A stretch of 64,000 bases of DNA from Mycocentrospora acerina (GCA_022701365.1 JAKUHH010000241.1:1-64000), one strand, 5' to 3'. Shown: positions 22,121-36,500, counted from the stretch's first letter. The notes: a model not told the origin generated them from the letters alone. Made by a program: numbers and translations.

Positions 22121-22799
22121 AAAACTCTTCCTTCTTAGTAAATCTTATGTAAAGATATTAATAAACTTTTTAATAAGATTATTAGCCTTCTAAAATCTAT
22201 TTTAATTCTACTTTATTTCCTCCTTGTATTAGTGTTTTGCACAGGCTAGTAATTTTGTAGCTAATATTTTGTCTTCCTGTTAGTGCATTGCATTGTAACC
22301 TTTTTAGGGCTGCTTAGCTATCTACAAAAACATAGATTATCTCTGCAAAAGTTTCTTGTAGAGCTAGGTTGCTAAGTGCTTTATAGATAGCAGAGGGGCA
22401 ATCTATATAGCTTTAAAAGGTAGTTTTCCTAAATCCTTTTATATAAGACCTATAAGTATAGAGAATGTAAAGGGTTAGCTACACACACAACAACTGTAAG
22501 AAGGTAAGCGAACATATAACACACAAACATAGAAACATCAGAGCAATTAGTATAGACATTCCTTAAGATACTAAATACTACTATGAACACTTTCTATAAT
22601 ATACTGTAAAAAGGCTAGTCTATAATATATAAGTATCATCTTCTTGCTAAATAAGCTCTTATAAGTAAAACAGATAGAGCCTAATTATTAAAATAACCTA
22701 GCTAGTAAACATGTAACTCTATAATTAATCTTTAACTAATTACTCTTTTTATTAAAACTCTAAAAATAAGATTAAGCCTTACTTTACCTCTTTTACACG
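22121..22799. repeat. Unclassified LTR-like repeat V, copy 1
   Basis: The segment 22468-22626 is closely repeated at 37573-37735 (shared words GCAATTAGT, GACATTCCTTAAGATACT and AAAAAGGCTAGTCTATAA). Upstream at 22400-22465 it resembles the promoter and leader part of gypsy family I LTRs (TTATATAAGACCTATAAG, TATAGAGAAT). It is therefore probably a related but distinct LTR. Its limits are not fixed. Confidence 0.5.
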
Positions 22800-25700
22800 C
22801 AGAATAAGGAACTATATAAAGCAACACCAACTTTGCCTTTTTCAGCGCGTCTGTACTGACGCCTGCGGCATCAATATTTCATTGTAACGACTAAGCACGT
22901 GCACAGTCAACGTGGCTTACCTCGCTTATAGCATCTAGTCGGCAAAGTCTAGATCTAGCACTATATATATTATACTACACATAGAATACTTGCTTAAGTA
23001 TTCTTGTGCTTACCTTTTGGTATAAGTGGGGTTATTGCGTAGTATCAATAGCAAGGGCAGGGCGCCTGACCATTACATTCATCAGATACAATCTTAACAA
23101 ACATTAGACAGTCTCACCTCTAATTTCTAAAGCCCTAGGGCCTAGGGTGACAAAGTGCAGCTAGGTTGCAACCTTGCTGTTATAACAAAATTTTTTAGGA
23201 TCTCTGCAGATTACTAAGCCTTGTGCTTACTAAGATAGCAGAGCGTACCTAAACCTACTAGGCTATAAGCAGACTAATAGCAGTACTAATCCTTAAGAAG
23301 ACTAGCCCTTTACAGTTTAGATTCCTAAACTATAGAGAAAGTAACTCTTATAGTATACTCTTAACTTTAGAAGATAAAGAAGAGGAACTAGAAGTAATAG
23401 AGGTCTTAGCTTAATAGCAAAAAAATAGAACAAGAAGTAGTATATCTAATAACAAGGCTAATAATAAATAATAATAACACTAACTAACTATACTAAAAGC
23501 ACTAAAAAAACTAAAAAATAATACTACAACTGCAGTTTAAAAAACACTAAAAATAAAAATAATATTTCTAGCAGAAGCAAGAGCTGCAATAGAAACTAAA
23601 GTAACTGCTATAGAAATAGCAGAATAATAAAAAAAAATATATATAAAAAACTAATAGAAAGACTATCCTTATTTTTAGCAATTTAAAAAGAGAGATAGAA
23701 GAGCTTAATATAAATAAGAATTAAAGCATTCTAAGACGCCTTACAGCTTAGTAAAGACAATAATATAAGAATAGCAATAATAAAATTACTAGCCTAAGTA
23801 AAAGCAGTATAAAGAGGCAGACTTATCTGTAACTACACAGCTATACAAGAACTAGTAAAAGATATAAAAGTTATCTAAATCTAACTATAATAACAGTAAA
23901 GAAATATTATAAACTAATAATAATAAAAAAATATTAAAAATAACTAAATAACAAAAACATAGGCTTAAATAGCAGGCTAAATAGAAACTCTAGTAGCTAA
24001 TACAGCTACTTATAAAAATACTTAACAAAACTACTATAAAACTACTTAAGAGAAAATAGAAGTATAAAAATAAAAATAAGTAATATTTATATTAGGTAAT
24101 AAATTTGAATCTAATAAAAATATATTATAATAGAGAGACAATATAAAGGCAGCTCTACTATCTATTATAAAAACCCTTATTATAGCTTAAATTAGCTACT
24201 CTAATAGCAATAATATTATTATTATAATAACTAAAGCTTTTAGTGCTAGCTTCTTGCTATAATATAAAGATACCTAGATATCTAGTATCTATTTTTAAAA
24301 CTAAGAAATCTAAAAATTAGAAAACTAAGTAAAACTAGTAGCTTATTATATCTATGCACATAATACCTTCTGGCAAAACCTAGCACTACTAAAAGAAGAG
24401 ATAGAAATATATAATAATATTACTATTTAAGGCAACCTAGGCTAGCTTAAATCTAAAGATAACTTAGAGAAGCTAAGGCAAGCTCCTTTTTTTAAAAAGT
24501 ATATATCTATTATATTTGCAGTAAAACATTAATAAGAATATAATAACCTCTTAGCTAGGAGGACCTTAGTTATTACAGGAGAAATAGTCTATCTAGCAGA
24601 GTATAAAGCACTTATTGCAAAAGTGCAGTGCTTTAGCTACTATAAGCTAGGCTATAATAGCACTAACTGTAATAATAAGAGTTGCAAATTCTGTAATTTA
24701 GACTACTACATAAAAGACTATATAGGCTGTAAGGAATGCTGCTTAACTAAGGGCCTATGCTATTACTAAGCCCTAGTATATAAGAACTATAAGTAAGATT
24801 ACATAGCTATAAGCTATAAATATAAATATAAGACAGCAAAGGCTACTATAGCAGAAGAAACTAATACTAGTACTACTCTTCTAGTAAATATACTATAAGT
24901 ATAAAAATAAATATATACTCTAGCACAGATATTTTAGATAATCCTACGTCTAAAAAAAAGAGAGAAATTAGTTTTCTATAATATAACATAAGAAAAAGAT
25001 AAGAAACTTAACAATCTCTCTTAGAAATAGTAATTACTAGAAAAGTAGACCTAATTCTAGTGCAAGAACTAAGTATATAGCTAGATAAGCAGGATAAGTA
25101 GTTTTTACTGCAATATCTAGCCTATACACTAGTATTAATAGAAATAATAAAAAGACTTAGGACTGCTATCTATATATCTACAAAGACTAGCCTAAAGTGC
25201 AGCTTAAGGCAAGATTTAAGTAGAGATATAGATTTAATAATCCTAGAAATAATAGGATTAGCATAAGACTTTTTAGTGCTAAATCTTTATAATAAGAAAG
25301 AATTAGTAGAAGACTTTAGCAGATAAGTTAGTAGCCTATAAATAATACAAAAGCTGCTCTAAAATCTAGATTTATAATAACAACTCTTCTTACTAGTAGG
25401 AGACTTTAACAGCTACTACAGGTAGTAGAACACTGCTACATAGAACCTAAATCTAGAAGCTAAGTAATTAGTAGAGTAGTTAAAGAAATACTAATGCTAA
25501 CTGTTAAATAATATCTAAGAAAAAACATTCTTTTAACCTAACTTAATGCTAAAGTCTATAATTAACTTAGTATTTAGTTAAAGCTTTAAGATAGTCTCTT
25601 AGGAAAATTAGCAGAAGGCAGAGGACACTATCTTAAACTACATACTAATTAGTTATTCTGCCTTTTTTACTATAACATAAATATACATTAATCCTATTTT

Positions 25701-26378
25701 AGACCTACTATATGCCTTAAATAAGGCAGACTACAAAATCTTTAATACAGAGCTTGCCTTAAAATTTACAATAAAAAAATATATATAAAAAGCTTCTAAA
25801 AATATAGGCAAAAATAAAATAATAAAGATAATAGCTTAAAGAATTAGAAATACTAGCTAGCTTGATGAAAGAAATTAAAAATATAATACAATTATTTACT
25901 TTAATAATTTAAGCAGCTGCTAAGAAGGCTATTCTTAAGCTAAAGCTTAGTGTTAGGTTAAAACTCTAGTAAAGTAAAGAACTTATAGAACAGAGGAAAC
26001 TCTATAGCAAGGCTTGCTAATACTAATAAATATGCCTTAGCTTAAAAAAAAAATAGGCTATATAATAGCTATTTAAAAAATATAAAAAAAAGCAAAAATA
26101 GAGCACTAGAATACATTTCTGCAGAAAGCATAAAGAAAAGATATGTTTAAAGCCTTTAAATATATAAAAGAAAGAATAGTTTAAATAGTCTCTCTACTGC
26201 AGTACATAGCAGCAAGAAGAGAGACCTTAGTAGCTAAGGAGTTTAGTAAGCAGTGTAAGGCTTTTAGCACTATACTATTCTCTAGTCCTCTTAGCTCTAT
26301 AGCCTACTTAGACTAGAAAGACTATAAGCAAGATAAAGCCTAGGACTAGCTTAAAAAGCTAGAAAAAATAGAAGTATA
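22800..26378 (+). mobile_element. Tad1-like LINE, 5' part (ORF1 zinc knuckle, endonuclease)
   Basis: A mutated non-LTR retrotransposon. At 24625-24700 the plus strand reads QCFSYYKLGYNSTNCNN, a CCHC knuckle with RIP-type changes. A second cysteine-rich stretch follows to about 24770. The apurinic-type endonuclease can be traced at 25030-25420 (ILVQELS, RTAIYISTK, GDFNSYY). The element is cut at 26378 by a complete gypsy element and resumes at 33588, in register with the RT. A solo LTR at 22883-23077 lies in its presumed 5' leader. The exact 5' end is uncertain. Confidence 0.75.
22883..23077 (+). mobile_element. 195-bp LTR-like repeat III, copy 1, with TTCAT duplication
   Basis: Ends TGTAAC...ATTACA and is flanked by TTCAT at 22878-22882 and TTCAT at 23078-23082, so it is a genuine insertion. 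By eye it is identical over 195 bp to 27323-27517. It has a TATA-like tract (CTATATATATT) and GC-rich segments untouched by the mutation that ruined its surroundings. Too short to encode anything, so a solo LTR is most likely. Strand is arbitrary. Confidence 0.85.
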
Positions 26379-29300
26379 TGTAAGGGGCTAGGCCCTAAGG
26401 GCTGTAGCTAGATATAAACTTAAATAAATTAATAGCTATAATAATTTGCTTATACCTATCTATTTATACCTGTTTAGGTGTTCTATGTTTTATTAGATTG
26501 TATCTATATATTGTCTATAAGGTATCTAGAGCTGCTAGTGTGCTAGAGTAGTCTTAGGGGAGGTTTAGGTTCCTTATTAGTATGTGCAAGGTATCTAGAT
26601 AGTTTCTGTGCTTTATCTGCAGGGTATCTAGTATTGCTAGTTATATTTTAAGACAGGTTCTAGCTTAGTAAGTCTAGGTGTCTTAGTAACTAGGTGTTTA
26701 TTAGCTGTTTACTAGATTAAGGTTTATACTAAGACTCTTAACTAGGCGTAGCCTATTCTATAATTCTCTTACTTAGCTAATTACTTTATGTATAAAACCT
26801 TTATAGCCTGTTAGAGCTACCTTTAGTAACTGCTTTTATTAATTTTTCTGCATAATCCTTTATTTTTGTGTGCTGCTTACTCTTAATTGCTTTTACTGCC
26901 TACTTTAGCTCTTTTTATTATTTATTTAGCATTTTTCTAGCTCTTGCTGCCTCTTGCCTCTTTTTACTGCTTATCCTTACTATGCTGCCTTGCAAAACTT
27001 ATACATTAGCTAAAGAGAGCTATAAGTAGCTTTATTTAAGCTCTTTTTTTATTATAGTTTCTGCCTTATTATCTGTTTCTGCAGCTAAGAAGGCCTTTAT
27101 TAAAGCAAAGTATTATGCTGCTGCTAAGTTAGACGCCTGTAAAGAGTCTTCCTCTCTTACTCTTACTATATCTAAAAGGCATTATACTACTATAAGTATT
27201 GCTCTTATACCTTTTTTTACTTATTTATTATATTAATTATACTATCCTTAGTTTACTCTCTAAGTTAAGGTTAATCTCTCTACCTACCTTTCCTCCTAGT
27301 TAACTACAATGGAAACTACTACTGTAACGACTAAGCACGTGCACAGTCAACGTGGCTTACCTCGCTTATAGCATCTAGTCGGCAAAGTCTAGATCTAGCA
27401 CTATATATATTATACTACACATAGAATACTTGCTTAAGTATTCTTGTGCTTACCTTTTGGTATAAGTGGGGTTATTGCGTAGTATCAATAGCAAGGGCAG
27501 GGCGCCTGACCATTACAAATAGCAGTAAAGATAAGCAGAGTAGCATAACTAGTAGTAATGCAAAGACAGATAAGGTCTTCTATTCCTGTATCTTTTCTGC
27601 TAAAGCTACTACTACTACTACTTATTTAGCTATAGTTATATCTTAGCTAGAGTTATTATAAGAGTTACTTTTTTAGTAAGAGCATATTACTTATAGTATA
27701 GTATATCCTCTTTTTTCTATATACTTTTCTTTTTCTAACTTTCTTTTTTTTATTTTTAGCTTTATAATCTTAGTGCTAGTATTATCTAGAGGTTTAAGTA
27801 TTATATATATAAACTTGTTTACAGTGTAGCCCTTCTTAGTCCTTTATCTAGTCCTTTTTCTCTTATAACTTTTAGTGCCTCCTCTATAGTTTCTTCTCCT
27901 GCTACTGCTCTTTTAACCCCTTTTAAGGCCTGCACTTCTCCTCCTTTAGGTTCTACTTCTTCTTATCTTGCTAGGGCTATATCTGCTAATACTACTACCT
28001 TATATTTACAGTCTGTGTATACTTAGGTTTGTTTCTTCTTTAGTAGTAATAGTAGTATTAGTTCTATTATTATCCTCTCTAAGTCCTAGTAGACTGCCTT
28101 TAATATTAACTATAATATAAGGTTAGGTCTTAATAAGATTCTTTTTACTAGTTAAGTTTTTCTTTAGGGTGCTTATATTTATAAGCTATATATTTTTTTT
28201 CCTTTTTATATAGTAATAACAGTAATAATTCTTCTTTTTCTTTCTTTCTAGTGTTATTAAGGCTCTATTAAGGTTTCCTGCTAGAATCCTAGTAGTAAAA
28301 TACTTTAGCTATTTCTTTTTTCTCTTATAAATTCTTCTTATTAGTCTAATACCTTATTATCTTATAGAGTCTTAGCAGGTTTCTAAGTTATTATTATATA
28401 GCTTACCTATTTAATAAAGTATTACAGTCTAAAGCTTCTTTTTATTCTTTTTTTTTTCTTATAATTTCTTCTACTGCTTATTCTTTATATAGTTCTCTAT
28501 CTTTTTCTAATGTAATAGTATTTAGTTAAGGGTTATCTAAGACTTACCTAAGTAATAGGTCTGTAGCAGCTAGCTAGAGCTAATCTATATAAAAGACTGA
28601 GTATATTCTAAGCACAATATTTATTTTAGCTATAAATAGTAAAAGTACTTTAATTATAAAAAACTTTATATTTTTCTAATTAAGCTTCTTACTTTATTTG
28701 CTATTAGAGAAATGTTCTCTATATTATAGCTATACCTTATCTCCTATCTTTAGTACTAGTGCTTCTTATTAGTGCTTATTTAATTAACATTCCTATTTTT
28801 ATTATGCTGTTACTATTTTAGCTTAGATATAGTTAAATATTTCTTTAAACTTCTTAATTATAGATTTAGCAGTTTTTTCTATGTTAACTAAGTAGTAGTG
28901 TTTTTCTTCTGCTATATTATCTAGATCTTCCTATATAGGATCTATGTTATATCTGTGTTAGAGCAAAAACAGGCTTACACCTATTAATATAGCATTCTGC
29001 CTATTTATAGCTATTTATGCTATAAGGCACTTTAGTGCTTAATCTAAATATACTTATTTTATAAAGGCTTATAAGTAGGTTTCTACTATATTGTTTGTTT
29101 ATTCTATTAAACTATTAGTCTATAAGTACTATACTATTAATAGTTATCTCTTAATTCTTAGTCTTAAGCATACTGTTATCTATAGTTTACTAATTAACTG
29201 CCTGCTGCAGTCTAATACTATTATATCTAGTAGCTAGTAGTACACTTCTATTCTCTTAATAAAGGCTCTTACTATTATTTTAGTCTCTATATAAACTAAG

Positions 29301-32300
29301 GGAATTAGAACTATACTCTTACTTAACCTATCTATTACTACTACTAAGTAGTTCTTTCTATTACTTATTAGTAAGTCTACTATAAAATTAATTAACAGTT
29401 CTTTCTATATTTAGTCTAGCAGTAGTAAAAGTTTAAGTAATCCTTTTTTTAGTTCTTGCTATAGCTTAGTTTACTTATAAATGTTACAGTTACAGATAAA
29501 TCTTCTAACACTATTTAATATTCTTAGATAAAATAGTATTCTAGCTAATATAGTGTATGTATTTTCTTATCTTAGATACCTTGCTACTAGTAAGTTATAG
29601 TTATCCTTTATAAGTTTAGTGTGTAATTTATTTAATTTAAGTACCTATTTCTATCCTTAGTAACATAGGAGCCTTAAGTTATCTATTAAATATTCTGCTA
29701 AAGAGGCTTTTATATTAAAGTTAAGTAGGAACTTCCTCTAGCCTATAGTTACTGCATTTCTTGTGCTTTAGTATTACTTATCTAACACTATAGCATTATC
29801 TTATAATTATTACATTATATCTGTATTATCTTAGATCTTTATTAGTTATAATACTAAGTAAGCCTAGAGTGCTGTATTCTAGAAAGTAAGTATAGCACCT
29901 GCTTTATTTTCTCTATTTAGTATCTATAAGTTTGCTACTAGTTATAGTATTTAGAAAAACCTTAATTTCTTTCTTTTATTATTACTATTAGTAGGAATAT
30001 CTTCCTCCTTATGCAAAAGTGTATTAGCTTAGCTATTAACTTTGCCTAGTTAGTAGACAAAGGTTAAGTTAAATTAGCTTAGTATACTTAACTACTGTAC
30101 ATGTCTTTCTAAGAGTAGTTATGCTATACTAAAGTATTCTAGATTCTTATAGTCTATTATTACTTTAAATAATTCTACTTATTATAGTTCTATTTATTAT
30201 TATTTTAAGCACTTAATAACTGTAAGGAGTTCCTTATTATAGATATTATAGTTTACTTCTATAACTAAGTTTTTTAAAGAGAAGTAAGCTACTATTTATA
30301 GTTAGCTATTTAGGTGCTGTTAGGATAAGGTCCCTCTTATAGCCTACCTAAAAGTATTACATTTAAGAATAGTAAGGAAGCTAAGGTTAAAGTTTACTAG
30401 TTAAAGTTCTTTTATAAATTCCTTTTTTAGAGTGTTAAAAGTAAGTTATTATTCTGTCCTTTATATAAATTCTATTCTTATTTTAGTAAGTTTTATTAAA
30501 AGTAGTACTATACTAGAGAAGTTACTAATAAATTATTAGTAGAAGTAAGTAAATCTAATAAAACTCTTTATCCCTTTAACTATCCTTAAGGATTCTTATA
30601 ATGTTATTACTTAAACTTTAGCTAAGTCTATACTTATTCTTTTCTCTACTTTTATAATAAACTCTAAGTACTTTATTTCTATTATACTAAACTTACTCTT
30701 ATCTATGTCTAAGTAAAGTCAAGTATTACCTAGTTTCTTTATTATTTATATTACTTTTTTTTATAGTCCTTTCTTAATCTATCTAAGTATATAAGTATGT
30801 TATTAATAAAGGCTGCGCAGGAGTTATTAAGGTAATCTTTAAGTATCTAGTTTATATATCTTTAAAATGTGCTTAGGGTATTTACTAGGCTAAAAGAGGT
30901 TACTAGCTACTTATATAGTCTAAATGTAGTGCAGAAGGCTATTTTCTATTTATTACCTTTAGCTATTTATATTTTATAGAATGCTTAGATAATATTAACT
31001 TTAGTAAACTATTATACTTTTAATATCTAGGATAACATTTTTTAGATAAGAGGTAGGGGGTATCTATCCTTAACTAATATAGTATTAAAGGCCCTATAGT
31101 CTATATAAAAGCATATCCCTTCTCTTAGTTTCTTTATAAAAAGTATAAGTGTACTAGCACTTAATTAACTAACCTAGATAAATCCCTTACTTAAGTAATC
31201 TATAAGTTCTTTCTTTAAGATAAGAAGTTCTTCCTAAGACATATTATATAGAGGTCTTTAGGGTATCTCTATATATTTTCTATCCTTCTTTACTAAGTTA
31301 ATAATATAGTTAATACTTCCTTCTTTAAAAAGGAGAAGTTTGCTAGCTTTTTCTTATAAAAATACTTTATATAAGTTATGTAAGTACTTAAGTAATTTCT
31401 CTCTTAAGTCTTTATAAATCTTTAATTTAAAAGCCTTCTGTATATCTGCTAATAAGGTAGTACTTATCTAGATAAAAGAGTCTTTCTTTACTTATTTAAC
31501 TTAGGCTATGTATAAGGTTACTCTAATAGCTTTAAGTTATAGTATTAGTTTCTTTTCTTCTTTACTTCTTACTTTTATATGCAAAGAATATATAAAGAGT
31601 AATTTCTTTATAAGTACTATAGTAACTTAGTTTTTATCTATCTAGAGTCTTCTAAGTATTAAGTTATATTCCTTATTACTTACTATTTTTTATATGCCTA
31701 TATAGTCTCTTTATAGCTATTAATGTCTATTCTTAACTTAACTACTGTACTTGCTTAGCTTATTCCTCCTCTTATTCTAGTTACTAACTAGGGTTTAACT
31801 TTTATGCGCTCTAGATTATATTTTTAAAAGAAATACTTTAATATAATCTTATATATTAAGCAATCTGTATCTATTAAGGTTAAGGCAGATATTATTTTAT
31901 TAACTTATAAGTGTACTATTATAGGTAGTAAGTTTAAGAATTAAGTGCAAAATATTCTAAAATTCTTCCTTCTTTCTAGTTCTATAGACCCCTGCTTATA
32001 ACTATAAGCAAGAGTGTCAAGTTTTCTGCCTTAGATTTATCTATTAATATATTTCCTTCTTTTTATATTCTTCTATTAGACACTTATATTAGTCTTTTAG
32101 TAAGTTAAAATAAGTATTTAGAAATAAAGTAGTTCTTCTTTTTATACTATAGGCATAATTTATTTTTCTTACAGTAACTTCTTTCTTCTAGTAAAGCCTA
32201 ACTAACCTTATAGTTTTATTTTAGTTAGTCTAATATTCTTCTTATAGTAGCTTATATATCTTATATGCAGTCTTTTATAGGGGATTTCTAGCAAGAGTAA

Positions 32301-33587
32301 GGGGTCTTTAGTCTTATCTAGTATATATTTTCCTTAATTAATGTTACTTTTCTTATAAAGTTGTGTATTAACTAATTTTGCAGGATATCTACTATAATTA
32401 TCTTATCTTATAGGTCCCCTCTTAGTAACTCTAAGTACCTTATTTTTAGGTTAGCCTTATTTTATTCCCTTTTTAAGTTATAGGCTAATTTTATAAATTC
32501 TGCGTTAAAGTTTTATAGTATTGTTTTTCTTTATTTTAGATTTTAGAGTTTCTTCTTAGCCCTTTTAGAGAGTAATAAGTTAGTATATTATTAGTCTAAA
32601 AACTGCTAGAAGTCTTTAGCTAATCTATAAGAGTTCTAGTCTACTTAAAATAAAGCAAGGTTAGCCTTAGTTCCTTTAAGTCTATTAAAAATATAGCTTA
32701 CTATTAAGGAGATTAAGTTACTGTCTTATTCTAACTTTTATTTTATCTAAGTTTTCTAGTGTTTATAATTAGAGTTATTCTTATTAAAGGGTTGTAAGTT
32801 AAGACTTTTATAGTTTATCTTAGGAGTTTGTACTGTAGTGTATAATTAATATAATAAAGAGATTTCCTTATTAAATTACTAGCATTACTTATTTAAGAGA
32901 TTCTAGATTATTGTACTAACTAATTCTAAGTCTAGTGTTTTATTTAGTAGTTCTGCTAATATTTCTTTTATAGAGTCTCTATTTAGCTAGCAAGAGTTAT
33001 TAGCTAATCTCTTATTAATAAGGTTTATTTTAGCAGCCTTGTCCTTTAGGTCTATCTTATCGTCTAGTTTATTCTGTATATATTCTAAGATATATTTATT
33101 AGAATCTCTTTAGAGGGCTATCTTTAGAGCTTTTTCTACTAGTTTGCTTATACAGTTTGTTAGTTAGAGGTCTATCTTAGTCTTTAAAAAATTAATTAAT
33201 TTAATTATAAAGAGCTAGGCCTTATAAGCTATAGCTAGGTATAAACTTAAATAAATTAATAGCTATAATAACTTGCTTATACTTATCTATTTATACCTGT
33301 TTAAGTGTTCTATGTTTTATTAGATTGTATCTGTGTGTTGTCTATAAGGTATCTAGAGCTACTAGTGTGCTAGGGTAGTCTTAGGAGAGGTTTAGGTTCC
33401 TTGTTAGTGTGTGTAGGGTATCTAGATAGTTTCTGTGCTTTGTCTGCAGAGTATCTGGTATTGCTAGTTGTGTTTTAGAACAGGTTCTAGCTTAGTAAGT
33501 CTAGGTGTCTTAGCAACTAGGTGTTTGTCAGCTGTTTGTCAGATCAAGGTTCTTGCTGAGACTCCTAACTAGGCGTAGCCTATTACA
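26379..33587 (-). mobile_element. Complete Ty3/gypsy element (family II) nested in the LINE
   Basis: Two 382-bp LTRs at 26379-26760 and 33206-33587 are flanked by GTATA at 26374-26378 and GTATA at 33588-33592. The best copy of the LTR has ends TGTAAGGGGC and CCTATTACA. The internal region reads gypsy RT on the minus strand: about 31045-31140 gives FYIDYRAFNTILVKDRYPLP. A degraded catalytic-loop motif (FINNIL) lies near 30800. Weak integrase-like sequence lies near 29100. All frames are broken. On the minus strand the 5' LTR is the right-hand one. Insertion split the LINE just before its RT. A 195-bp repeat III copy lies inside at 27323. Confidence 0.9.
27323..27517 (+). mobile_element. 195-bp LTR-like repeat III, copy 2
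   Basis: By eye identical to 22883-23077 over its full length, but flanked by ACTAC and AATAG, so it has no target duplication. It sits in the gypsy family II interior, near its 3' end. The short frame that runs out of it (27446-27646) is not a gene. Confidence 0.85.
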
Positions 33588-36500
33588 GTATATAATACAA
33601 TTTTTACTAGCTTAATAAAGAAGGCACTAGGTATAGATAAACTATCTTTTGCTATAATATAAAAAGCTTATTAATAACAAACTCTAGAATTTAATTTACT
33701 ATATTAAATTCTATTTACTATAAGCTATTACCTTTAATACTAGCAGCAAGCAATAGAGGTAATACTACTTAAGGTAAATAAAAAGGACTTCTCTTAACCT
33801 AAGTCTTATAGAGTTATCTAACTATTAAACTGTCTAGGTAAAGCATTTAAAAAAATACTAGCTATAAGGCTTAGCTACCTTGCAGAAATAAGTAACCTCC
33901 TCTAACTTACCTAGATAGAGGGCAGAAAACAGAAATTAGCACTAGATGCTTACTTTCTACTTTAAGTAGAGGTAGAAGCAGCCTAGGTAAAAAAGAAGAT
34001 TACTAGCTTACTCTTTCTAGATATTAAAGGTGCTTTTAACTATGTAGCTATTAATTAATTGCAAGCTATATGCAAAAAATTTAAGTTATATTTAGTATTT
34101 ATAAAATAAGTTAAGTATTTTCTTAGCAACAGATTTATTTAACTAAAATTTAATAATAATATATAAGCACTAAAGAAAATAAAGATAAGCATCTTATAAG
34201 GCTTACTAATCTTACCTATCTTATTTCTTATCTATATTAGAGATATTTACAAGGCTAGACCTTCTACTTTTAACTTCTCTTGTATAGATAATATTACAGT
34301 AAGAGCTAGTGTAATAATAGCAGAAAAAGTAGTATTAATACTAGAAATAACTACTAAGGCAATACTCTTAGAAGTAGAGAACAGTACTATTAAATTTAAA
34401 GTGTCTAAAACAAAGCTCTTATTTACTAGTAAAAAAAGAAAAATAGAATAAGAGAATCTATTAATAGGAGGTAAAACTATATTACTTAGCTCTCTAGTAA
34501 GGTAGTTAAGCTCCTTCTTAAACAGAAAATTCTCTTATAAATAATATACATAAAATAAGGTTGCACTTACATAAAAAGCCTTCTAAAGTCTATAAAGACT
34601 AGGAAATACCTAAAAAAGCTTAAGCATATAAGCAGCTAGATAATTATATATTACCTATATATAGTCTATTGCAGACTATAGCATATAACTATAGTAGAAA
34701 AAAGGAAGAAAAGGACTACTACTCTATTAGTAAATAATACAAAACATAGCATTAAGACAAATACTAAGTGCTTTTAAAGGATCACCTATAAAAGCACTAA
34801 AAATAGAAGCAGCTATCTTACTTTTAGAAGCTAAAGCAGAAAAAGTATTTTAATAATATGCCTTATAACTATTATCCTTTAGCAAAAATTACCTAGTAAT
34901 AGAAGTAATTTTAAGGCATTAACAAATATTAAAAAAAACAAAAAAATAAAAAAACAAAACTTTACTTAACTAGATAACCTAGCTAAAAGAATAGAAAAAT
35001 ACATTTATATAGAGGAAATTTCTACCCTATTAGCAAAGCCTTAGAGCAAGCCTGTAATATCTTACGCTACTATCTATATCTCTAGAAAAAGTAAGGAAGA
35101 TACTGCAAAAGCACACTAAAACTAGTTAATATAAAAATAATAAAAATACACAAAAAACTAAGAAAACCTAGCTACTATAATAGCTACTACTACTACTACT
35201 ACTAGACTAGACTAACTTATCTTACTATATATAGATAAGTTAAAGCAGGGAGAAGAGACCGCAGCAGGCTATTGCTAAATAGACCTACAAAATCTTACCT
35301 ACCTGTAGGCAAGGAGCTATAATCTAAGATAAAGCATAGAAATTATAAATACTAAGCTATTTGCTATATATAAAGCACTTAGTAACCTAGCTCTATAAGA
35401 ACCTTTTATAGAGATAATCTATATTTTTATAGATAGCTAATCAGCCCTAAAAAGTTTATAAAGCACTGCATTAATAAAAAGATAGAATATTAGTTACTAA
35501 ATTACTAGCCTGTATAAAACACTAGTATAAGGAAGAAATAGAGTAGAATTTAAATAGATACTAGGACACTAAAAAATTAAAAGAAATAACTATACTAATA
35601 AGCTAGTAAAAGCAGGCCTAAAGTATATAAGAAAAGAAGAAATACCTAGTTCTTTAAGCTACTTAAAATATAAGCTATTGAAAGAAACAATTTTATAGTA
35701 AAATACTAGCTAGTAAAAAGCTAAAAAAAAAGAAAGAGGCAAAAGCTATAATAGTAATACTAAAGGGCAACCTAAGTTTATACTTAAAGCTAAGACTATA
35801 TTATTTTTTAGGCAGATATAGTTAGCTTACTACTAGCTTAAGCTAGAAAAAGGCTTTATTAAGTCCTTCTCTAAAGCTATAGGCAAAGATAATAAAGGAG
35901 AATACTTTAGTAACTATAACATATTATAAACACTAAAGCACCTACTCTTACACTGCAAACACTATAAAAAAGAAAGAAAATATTTATAAAAAGAAATAAG
36001 TAAGCTTACAATAGCTGCTATTTTTAACACTAGAGCAAAGCAAACAGCCCTGCTAAAGTTTTTGTAAAAGACAAAGATAGTAACAGCAAAATAGCTGCTT
36101 ACTGCAAGAGCTTTAACCTAAAGGCCTACTATAATAACATAGATCTATTTACAAACTCTATATTTAGTAACTCTGTGTAGTGTAACGTTCACAACGTCAC
36201 ATCATATCATTACCCCTGAGTCAACCGACACCCATCCAATAGCCACCCGATTTGTACTCGCCTCGGATTATAACCCTAGGAAGGTATATATATAAGGGGG
36301 GCAGTCTGTGTAGCTTTGTAGAGTAGTTTTTCTGTATCCTTTTGTACAAGACCTATAGGTGTAGAGAATAGTATCTTTAGTATATCCTCCAGTCCCAGCA
36401 CTCCCATATGCCTAGTAGTGGACACTTCGGACCCCATTCAGATCACTCTCTTATAACCTGCGTCGTTACATGTAGTAAGAACACTACTACTATTTTACTA

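Noticed and set aside
27446..27646. Frame starting in the 195-bp repeat
   Set aside because: Fusion of repeat end and degraded gypsy sequence, not a gene.
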